A DNA stretch of 13,711 nucleotides from positions 1 through 13,711 of the forward strand of contig JALZUY010000242.1 of assembly GCA_023301395.1 (NCBI GenBank). The letters are read 5' to 3'. Of this stretch, positions 8,401 to 13,711 are shown in pieces. The position numbers and the translations under genes are program-made. The stretch comes from Nonlabens sp. Its GTDB lineage: Bacteria; Bacteroidota; Bacteroidia; Flavobacteriales; Flavobacteriaceae. The notes beneath the pieces were generated by a model. The model was not told the origin of the DNA. It searched no databases and saw nothing but the letters and a program-made list of their open reading frames with translations. Numbering within the stretch: position 1 is the first letter of the stretch; every line of letters starts with the position of its first letter.

Positions 8401-11400
8401 GCAAGGATAATGAAATCGTGAGCACCTGTATCTGTAGGTGTTCCGTCATCTGGATTAGGAATAGTAGCAGATAGTATTGATTCTTCAAGATTACCCGTTA
8501 GTACTAATCCATCCCATGCAACGCCCATACCTACTAGGTTTGCGGTAGATTTTTCAGTTCCATCGATTTCATCTACTGGAATTAGCCATTCTCTAGTAAA
8601 ATCAACATCTAGCTCTACAGCATAGTTAGTAATTCCAGTGCTTCCCCATTCTATATAACAACCAGGATTCGTTCCAGGTACTGGTGCTTTAAAAGTGAAT
8701 GTGATTTTATTATTGACATTTCCTAAGGTGATATCCTCAAGTAATTCTAAACGTTCTGGTGGCCATACTGGAGCTGCAAGATGGAAGTCAGTATCACAAG
8801 CTTTAAAACCTAGTACTTGATCTGGATTTACATCGGGCTCAAATTGTTTGATCACTAAAAGATTGAATTCTGATTTGGTAGGTTTAAAAACCATCGAACT
8901 CACAGCGATGATATCTCCGCTTGGAAAGTTGATCCCAAATGGAGCTTCTAATGGTGCTAGAAATGGTAAGGCTGGAGTATAATCTACGATTGCGCCATCA
9001 GTAGTTAACCAGGCTTGAATATCCTCAGCATTATCATGTCCCATTCCTACACATCCATAAGGATAAACAGGAGCTGTATCTGCAACAACAACAGTGATCT
9101 CTCCAGATACTAGATTAGCATCTGCATCAACGGTGATGTCTGTGAATTCTACAGCGACGTTTGCCAGCAACCATGGAATATGTGTAACTCCAGTTCCTGA
9201 GAATGGTCCGTCACCTGTTATTGTATCTACTATAATTTCAAATTCTCCTTGACCATCAACGTGTTCACCAGCAAAGAGAGAATCTCCAGCAGCGAGATCT
9301 CCATCGCCTACCGCAGGTGTGTTGAGCTCCAACCATTCTTCAGGTACAGGTAAGCAAATCATGGTGTCACAAGCTTCTCCTTCACTAGATGGGAAAAGAG
9401 GCGCAATTGAAAAAGTAACACAAAGTTCTTCTGGAATTTGATATTCATCACTATCGTAAGTATGAGTAAAAGGACCAGAGTTGTCAATGGATTCCGCATT
9501 ATGTTCATCATCCCAATTGATGGTTACTTCCATAGAATGAGTGGCAAGGCTATAATCGCTATTACAACTTAACAAGTAATCTCTATAAGCTATAATTCCA
9601 CCAAAAAGTATTTCTCTTGGTTCAGCTACAGCATCAGGTCTTAATAAGGTGAGTACTGGTTCCACTTCGGCAGTATCTTCATCACACTCGCAAGGCATGT
9701 TTTCTAGTTTAAATTCTTCTGGAACTGGAATACAAAATTCCTGTTCACAAGTACTTCCATCTGCTTTTGTAATAAGAAAGTAAACACAAATGTCATCTTG
9801 CTCTTCTAATGGATAGACACCATTATTATAGATGTAAAAGTCACTGTCTGTATTATCTTCTCCGTGTGCTGAATAACCATCATGCCACAAAACAGAGGTT
9901 GCTATAGTATCACCTACTGCAAGATCACCGTTTTGAGAACAATCTATAAAATCATTTCTTAAATCATCGAGTCCGTAAATAGTTAAGTTTTTAAGGTGGT
10001 CGGTCTTTCCTAAAACTAAATGCAATGCAGAGGTGTCTACTGACTCTGGATCGCAATCACAACTATCTATAGGGATATCTTCTTCGTCAGTCTGATCGTC
10101 ATCATCTGTAGTATCATCATTTGAAGTGGTATCGTCATCTTTTGGTGGTTCATAGTCTTCAGGATATATGTTATCAATACATAAATTAGTTGTACAAACT
10201 ACTTCCTGTCCATCTATTTTGATAAGGTCTATTTGAAAACATATTTGATCAGGTAAATCCTTTTTTAACTCTGCATAAAGACTTTTACTATAATCAAATA
10301 CTGCCGAACTACTATTATAACTTGTTTTTGTGTCGAAGTTATACGTACTCCATTTAATAGTCTTCTCTACGCGATAAGTTCCAGGATATATTCCACCTAG
10401 TACTTGAATTTGAAAAGCATTTCCTAATTGCATTAAATCAGTGATCGTGTAAAAGAAAGGATTACTTGGGTTAGAATCATTTGTAATGGTTAAATATTGT
10501 TTTAAATCCTCAGGATCTTTGTTGTTACATTTTAATTTTGGTTCCTTTTTTTGATTGCCAGAATTAAAATCACCTATCATTAATTCATCTTCCATTTCAT
10601 TTTTCAAATCCTCTGGCATTTGTAAACAAAATTCAAACAAACAGAGTACTTCCCAATTTGACTTTTTTCGCACTCGCATACGCACGCAATAAGAGTCAGG
10701 TATAGGTAAGAGCGCACCGTTTTCAGCAGTATTTTTATATGGATCTATTGAAACACCACCCGAAAGACTTTGATAATCTGAATGATCGATAATCATATAA
10801 TCAATGATATAGTCATCTGTATTTGTGATGTTATTATGTGTAAAAAAAGCTGTGGTGGATTGATCTAATCCATCAAAGAGAATATGGTTTTCTACTAGAG
10901 GCATATCATGTCTTCTTATGACTACATGATCTTTAAGTAAAGGCAAAGGGACATTACAGTAGTCTATAATATCGTCCTGACCTCTAGAAGGATCATTTAA
11001 AAGCTTAATGATTTCTATATTACAAGGTGCTAAACCAGGCGCTATAGGACGCAACTCCATATTTATCTTAATACTCGTGGCACTAGTAATGCTATTATCA
11101 CCGCTGTTGTTATAATCATGAATCTTTGATGCAGTATTAAATGGAACAATATCCATAGAATGAGTACAGCCCCAATCTATAGAAGTAACTAATTGATATT
11201 TTGTAGGATCTATTGCACCAGTAACTTGCATCCAGAATTGATTCTGTATGATGCTTATTCCATGCAAATCAACAGTAGTAATATCTCCATTTTCTATAAA
11301 AAACAGTTCGTCACTTAAATCAATAGGATTTATTTTGCAATTGAAAATGACACCATCTTGAACTCTACCATCTTTGGTGTTCACGATATCATCAGCATCA

Positions 11401-12239
11401 CCACTTTTATTATTTCCACGTATCATAAAAACGCCATAATCCACAAAGCCATTATTTTGTGAACGATAGGTATTTCCTTCTCTAGTCATAGGTTTAATTC
11501 CCCAGACATATTGTTGATCTTCATCTGGTGCTGGTATATCTAGTGGCCATATAAATTGAGTGCCTATGGTTACTTCTTCTTCAATAATCGGATAATTAAC
11601 ACTAAAGGCTTGACTAGGAGTTTGTCCTTTTTGCACCTCACTTACAGCGATTAGGTAAGTGATTCCTGTCATAGCGTCTGGCACAGGAACTAGTGGCGTC
11701 CATTGAAACATTAAGCTATTGATTAATAATGGATCAATCACTTTTCCGTCTACAGGTGAAAGTAATTCTGGCATTTGATAATCTGTGATGATCATAGGGC
11801 GACAGATCTGCTCAGGTTGGGTTAATCCACGACCTTCACGATTCAGTAATTCTACACAAAAACTATAAGAACCTGGTGGTAACATTCCAGTTCGTGATAT
11901 TTGGTCCCTAAAACCGGTATCTACAAATTGTACTGCATTGTACGGGATTAACTCATCAGCAAGAAAAGTTTCTGTACCAAAATCTGCCTCCATGTAAGGA
12001 ACGGTCTCATCAGTCATTAACTTTACATCACCATCTAGTAATAAACTTACTTTAATACGGTATTCTACTAATAATCCTGGAGTAGGATTAGTTACCGTTA
12101 AAATTGCAAGATTGTTGCGATTCACCCATTCACTCAACTCTGGAGTGGGATTTGAATCAACATTAAGAGTTGCTTGTAGTTGGGCTTGTGTCCAATTGCA
12201 GCAAGTAAAGAAGACGAGTAATAACAATAGTTTTTTCAT
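5427..12239 (-). CDS. Giant exported beta-rich protein (TANFOR-like N-terminus, Cys-bearing repeats, terminal Ig-like domain)
   Basis: A 2270-residue exported protein of unknown function. It has a Sec signal peptide (MKKLLLLLVFF, cleavage near TQA before QLQ). Residues about 20-275 match, from memory, the N-terminal pattern of Bacteroidota proteins labelled TANFOR: GMLPPGSYSFCVEL, LLSPVDG, FQWTPL, AVSEVQKGQTP, YVWGIKP. Residues 301-975 form five diverged repeats, each closing on a cysteine (428, 538, 687, 836, 962) followed by a Pro-rich turn such as IPVPEE or LPVPEE. Units 4 and 5 open with CDCD (727) and CECD (850), and a strongly acidic linker sits at 701-721. Residues about 1000-2030 are continuous beta-strand-like sequence rich in Gly and aromatic residues. 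Residues about 2060-2258 look like an Ig-like domain ending FSTGP, interrupted at 2134-2209 by a low-complexity insert. No recognisable type IX tail or lipobox is present. It lies 11 bases after the barrel gene and 1 base before the FN3 gene. A surface or periplasmic scaffold partner of that barrel is the best guess. Confidence 0.92.
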   Translation of the reverse strand: MKKLLLLLVFFTCCNWTQAQLQATLNVDSNPTPELSEWVNRNNLAILTVTNPTPGLLVEYRIKVSLLLDGDVKLMTDETVPYMEADFGTETFLADELIPYNAVQFVDTGFRDQISRTGMLPPGSYSFCVELLNREGRGLTQPEQICRPMIITDYQMPELLSPVDGKVIDPLLINSLMFQWTPLVPVPDAMTGITYLIAVSEVQKGQTPSQAFSVNYPIIEEEVTIGTQFIWPLDIPAPDEDQQYVWGIKPMTREGNTYRSQNNGFVDYGVFMIRGNNKSGDADDIVNTKDGRVQDGVIFNCKINPIDLSDELFFIENGDITTVDLHGISIIQNQFWMQVTGAIDPTKYQLVTSIDWGCTHSMDIVPFNTASKIHDYNNSGDNSITSATSIKINMELRPIAPGLAPCNIEIIKLLNDPSRGQDDIIDYCNVPLPLLKDHVVIRRHDMPLVENHILFDGLDQSTTAFFTHNNITNTDDYIIDYMIIDHSDYQSLSGGVSIDPYKNTAENGALLPIPDSYCVRMRVRKKSNWEVLCLFEFCLQMPEDLKNEMEDELMIGDFNSGNQKKEPKLKCNNKDPEDLKQYLTITNDSNPSNPFFYTITDLMQLGNAFQIQVLGGIYPGTYRVEKTIKWSTYNFDTKTSYNSSSAVFDYSKSLYAELKKDLPDQICFQIDLIKIDGQEVVCTTNLCIDNIYPEDYEPPKDDDTTSNDDTTDDDDQTDEEDIPIDSCDCDPESVDTSALHLVLGKTDHLKNLTIYGLDDLRNDFIDCSQNGDLAVGDTIATSVLWHDGYSAHGEDNTDSDFYIYNNGVYPLEEQDDICVYFLITKADGSTCEQEFCIPVPEEFKLENMPCECDEDTAEVEPVLTLLRPDAVAEPREILFGGIIAYRDYLLSCNSDYSLATHSMEVTINWDDEHNAESIDNSGPFTHTYDSDEYQIPEELCVTFSIAPLFPSSEGEACDTMICLPVPEEWLELNTPAVGDGDLAAGDSLFAGEHVDGQGEFEIIVDTITGDGPFSGTGVTHIPWLLANVAVEFTDITVDADANLVSGEITVVVADTAPVYPYGCVGMGHDNAEDIQAWLTTDGAIVDYTPALPFLAPLEAPFGINFPSGDIIAVSSMVFKPTKSEFNLLVIKQFEPDVNPDQVLGFKACDTDFHLAAPVWPPERLELLEDITLGNVNNKITFTFKAPVPGTNPGCYIEWGSTGITNYAVELDVDFTREWLIPVDEIDGTEKSTANLVGMGVAWDGLVLTGNLEESILSATIPNPDDGTPTDTGAHDFIILADEIAMDMADTLNTPGMTFPPIYTGETSNLFRGFYMDELTVKFSPNKMNTPGGDPIEVSINDMIIDNTGITLTAEAENLIAFGGAEVGDMVASIDRVYLEILSSNFVEAGVEGRIAIPVNEGNGLDNSLAYTALFNNPLDPALNNNFQIILEPDQPIQNDLFGGGQFTLDETSNLTGYFDKDKKTFTMDLNGDFAWEDATVGPVDQINMELGFEGLGFDYDSSLASNKLTFDQGTWAFASPQKKVANFPVTIEEIDFIQMPTTGNQLMHGKLMFDVIFNLSDKIGGRSTLGIEGAISDTKLSGGKTFDPELIGAVVDEIHISADMAAVKIDGSLFLRANDPTFGNGFLGTLDAEFKAGGIKVEALAEFGNTTYGHTGPYRYWRVEAAATFPAPGITFLPGMAFRGFGGGAFKNMIATPDGSDFTFTPEYDQLGFRANAVLATTPKEETFNADVGLLAAFSGSGGMTNIAFTGDFYVGAKIVDRSKAKIDGAVGVSYNFPDKHFLLTAAVNINAPPITTPSPMNLILDIDGKKNEWFFKFGVPDYPNTVNVSGVTLYEYLMFGNKIPNPGGFTSTFETNYYNAVGNYPYAGTTGAGGVGDDTAQGKGFALGIGFMFDKGGEYEITNFGSGEKKHVLNWDLSAGAELHLSYMQYVGSCGGYTPLGINGYRAKGGLGMYGTASAGVTRYKKNGSTKWNINIASIKAGAWITGEFPKPVYAAGAVEGEVGLFDDLISFDFYQSFEYGTYCTNSVGSAGAPVTQGDAAAEQQNALITYVKASPIADFPLDQPIIAKFGLNPDEVFDVSEQQSNGTVEMRTFRLMTTVTLKIENESTNTWDPIAIKESQNNLGEYLYIQKPPMGSMAAGPAIMMSPAPSFGLLGVAPAASMYVSSPAMGISGVTPAAAAAAGPSGVTSYPVTPSSDYDDLPPDPDPVVNNLEDNRRYKFTVIASLQEYNGTSWVFAFKNDGTPVTQTIVKTFSTGPLVMVSAGAATF
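5613..5840 (-). repeat. Ala/Pro/Gly/Met/Ser-rich low-complexity insert (residues 2134-2209)
   Basis: This 76-residue stretch has almost no charged residues until its final Asp/Pro-rich end (DYDDLPPDPDP). It contains short near-repeats such as GVAPAAS, GVTPAAA and GISGVTP. It sits between two halves of what otherwise reads as one Ig-like domain: strands before it end at EYLYIQK and strands after it begin at LEDNRRYKFTVIASL. Confidence 0.75.
5688..5705 (-). repeat. (GCA)6 trinucleotide microsatellite coding for polyalanine
   Basis: Six perfect TGC units on the plus strand (GCA on the coding strand) encode the six-Ala run inside the low-complexity insert of the giant protein. Slippage here would change length by whole codons without breaking the frame. 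Confidence 0.85.
9315..11339 (-). repeat. Five tandem diverged Cys-bearing protein repeats (residues 301-975 of the giant protein)
   Basis: Units of roughly 110-150 residues share one plan. Each has an opening Cys or CxC, a middle strand with a Trp in three units (SIDWGC, TIKWST, TINWDD), then C-[VFN]-x-[FIM] and a closing Cys with a Pro turn. The closing cysteines are 428, 538, 687, 836 and 962, spaced 110, 149, 149 and 126. DNA identity between units is low, so the duplication is old. Units 4 and 5 (727-849, 850-975) are the most alike, with D/E-x-[IL]-C-V and F/I-C-I/L-P-V-P-E-E. Confidence 0.7.
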
Positions 12240-12250
12240 AATCCTGTAAT

Positions 12251-13711
12251 TTAAAATCGTTGTTGAATAGAGAATTGAACTCTATTTTGATCCAGTGCAC
12301 CACCAGGTCTAGAATTTCCATATCTAAAGTTTGTATAGCGATATTGCAGTTTACACTGCAGCTTTTTAGTCAATTTATAACCTAGTCTCAAGTTCAAATT
12401 TTTCCTATAATCAGTAGTAAATCCTGGAACATCTACATGAGCAAAATTGAATCCAATAGATGGCGTTAACTTCTTATCCAGCATTTTATAACTCGCTATA
12501 AATCCATAGTTGAGCATGGTAAAATCACCGGTAGGTAATTGATTCTCAAGATAAATACCTTGCAGGCCTATGTTTAAAGGCATTTCTAAAAAGGAAAGAT
12601 TGTAGTTGACTGAGTATGTGGAGTTCTCCGCTTTTGCGAATGCGTTACTAACCACATCAAACTGCTCAAAACTATTAAGTGCCACATTTCCAGCAATCAA
12701 ATGCATATATTTCTCGCTTTTAATTGTGTATGAAGGTGAAACGGTAATAGAATTGTTTACCAACTCTATACGCTGGTTTAATATGTTTGCATCATTATTG
12801 AAGCCGAAGTTGCTGTAATTTACGTTGAGAGAAAAGGATTCCGTAATTTGAGCAAATAGATTTGCGTTTGAAATCACACGTCTTGAAGATGATAATTTGG
12901 TATTATTTAAGTTGTTAGTCCTTATTCCAAAAGTTCCCGTAAGATTCACTTTATTTTTAAATAGTTTCATTCCAGTATTTACTTTATAATCAAGGATATC
13001 ACGTTCTACAAAACGATAGCCTACTGGTAAAAATCCTGGACCTATATATTGTATTTCTCCTCCTATCTGGAATTTATCACCTTTCCAGTCTATGCGAGAG
13101 TTATGTGAAAAATCTGCAGTGGAGCTGGCATTAATGGTAATAAAGTCTTCTACCGCAGTAACGTATTCTTCATCAATAGTACCATTGTTAAATAAATCAC
13201 TGGTATAAATAGAACCTGCAGTCTCAGTACGTATTTGTAGTTTTTTGAAGATTTTAAACTCTGCATACGGTGATATTGTTACACCTTCAATAGGTTCTAT
13301 TCCTACTGGATCTACAGTAACAGAATTGATATGATCTCTAACTCGCACTACGTTTACGGTAAATTTAGACCCTTCTAACTTTCCTAGACCTATACGTGCC
13401 ATGGTAATACTTTGCTCATAAGCACCTGGAATATTTAATGAAATATCTGGTTCTATAGCTCGTTGTGATTTCCCTACAGCTGCCGACAATATGAAACTAC
13501 CTGGGTTGATTTCCATTCCTACTCCAAAAATGGGGATATCACCTGTAGTTAGTGGCGTGTATTGTGGCGTCTGTGTTCCAAAGAACCCTTGAACCCATTT
13601 ATACTTAGGATTGATACTAATATTGTTTGCTGGATTTTGGATATAATCCAGTGCACTTTCTTCTGGAACGCTAGGTAAGTTATAAAGGACCTCTTGATTC
13701 GTTACATTAAT
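12251..13711 (-). CDS. Outer-membrane beta-barrel protein, 5' end beyond window
   Basis: The frame is open from the right window edge to a TAA at 12251-12253, giving 486 codons in the window. The first in-frame ATG (13514-13516) is internal: the 65 codons before it read as good protein (for example NPKYKWVQGFFGTQTPQ) continuous with GVGMEINPGSFILSAAVGKS, so it should not be taken as the start. The sequence is a run of short amphipathic strands separated by polar turns, with many Asn, Tyr and Phe. It closes on VQFSIQQRF with a terminal Phe, the usual BAM-recognised signal of an outer-membrane barrel. The early conserved part (FFGTQTP, SQRAIEPD, ITMARIGLG, RVRDHINSV) resembles uncharacterised Bacteroidota outer-membrane proteins that I recognise by pattern only. 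It is the first gene visible in the operon, 11 bases before the giant gene. It could anchor or export that protein; a TonB-dependent transporter is not supported by anything visible. Confidence 0.88.
   Translation of the reverse strand: MNVTNQEVLYNLPSVPEESALDYIQNPANNISINPKYKWVQGFFGTQTPQYTPLTTGDIPIFGVGMEINPGSFILSAAVGKSQRAIEPDISLNIPGAYEQSITMARIGLGKLEGSKFTVNVVRVRDHINSVTVDPVGIEPIEGVTISPYAEFKIFKKLQIRTETAGSIYTSDLFNNGTIDEEYVTAVEDFITINASSTADFSHNSRIDWKGDKFQIGGEIQYIGPGFLPVGYRFVERDILDYKVNTGMKLFKNKVNLTGTFGIRTNNLNNTKLSSSRRVISNANLFAQITESFSLNVNYSNFGFNNDANILNQRIELVNNSITVSPSYTIKSEKYMHLIAGNVALNSFEQFDVVSNAFAKAENSTYSVNYNLSFLEMPLNIGLQGIYLENQLPTGDFTMLNYGFIASYKMLDKKLTPSIGFNFAHVDVPGFTTDYRKNLNLRLGYKLTKKLQCKLQYRYTNFRYGNSRPGGALDQNRVQFSIQQRF
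12629..12647 (-). repeat. Dispersed GC-rich palindrome, copy 3
   Basis: The coding strand reads TAACGCATTCGCAAAAGCG, which shares TTCGCAAAAGCG with copy 2 and AACGC with the flank of copy 1 (TACGC). It is read as NAFAKAE inside the barrel protein. It departs from the palindrome at two core positions. Confidence 0.55.

Noticed and set aside
12606..12818. Short plus-strand open frame opposite the barrel gene
   Set aside because: It is antisense to barrel strands; the AFANAL at its start is just the other-strand reading of the palindrome copy.

Overview
The window is an AT-rich, fully coding stretch, all of it on the minus strand. It looks like a chromosomal segment of a marine-type Flavobacteriaceae (Bacteroidota). 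The pointers are low GC, the lack of clear Shine-Dalgarno sequences, three signal peptides that place Gln at the predicted +1 position, a periplasmic-propeller LytS-type kinase, and copies of a GC-rich palindrome (core CTTTCGCGAAAG, read as RFRE or AFAKA in protein) inside genes. From memory, that palindrome is typical of Nonlabens/Dokdonia-like genomes; the genus is a guess.

Read in the direction of transcription (right to left), five genes follow one another almost without gaps. (1) An outer-membrane beta-barrel protein, cut by the right window edge (12251-13711). (2) A 2270-residue exported protein (5427-12239) that fills half the window. It has a TANFOR-like N-terminal region, five diverged Cys-bearing repeats with an acidic linker, a long beta-rich middle, and a terminal Ig-like domain split by an Ala/Pro/Gly/Met-rich insert. 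(3) A 693-residue secreted protein built from about six fibronectin-III-like domains (3344-5425). (4) A 942-residue sensor histidine kinase with a periplasmic beta-propeller and Y_Y_Y domain (502-3330). (5) The receiver half of a LytTR response regulator, cut by the left window edge (1-515). The gaps are 11, 1 and 13 bases, then a 14-base overlap. There is no room for internal promoters or terminators, so this is probably one operon whose promoter lies beyond the right edge.

The working picture is an envelope or surface assembly locus: a barrel in the outer membrane, a giant beta-rich protein and a multi-FN3 protein exported with it. A dedicated two-component system encoded last in the same operon could sense the state of these components and feed back on expression. 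This functional link is inferred from gene order and domain types; no substrate or phenotype can be read from the sequence. The most notable DNA-level signal is the dispersed palindrome. One copy encodes the signal-peptidase site of the FN3 protein. No RNA genes, mobile elements, CRISPR arrays or non-coding stretches above 13 bases are visible.
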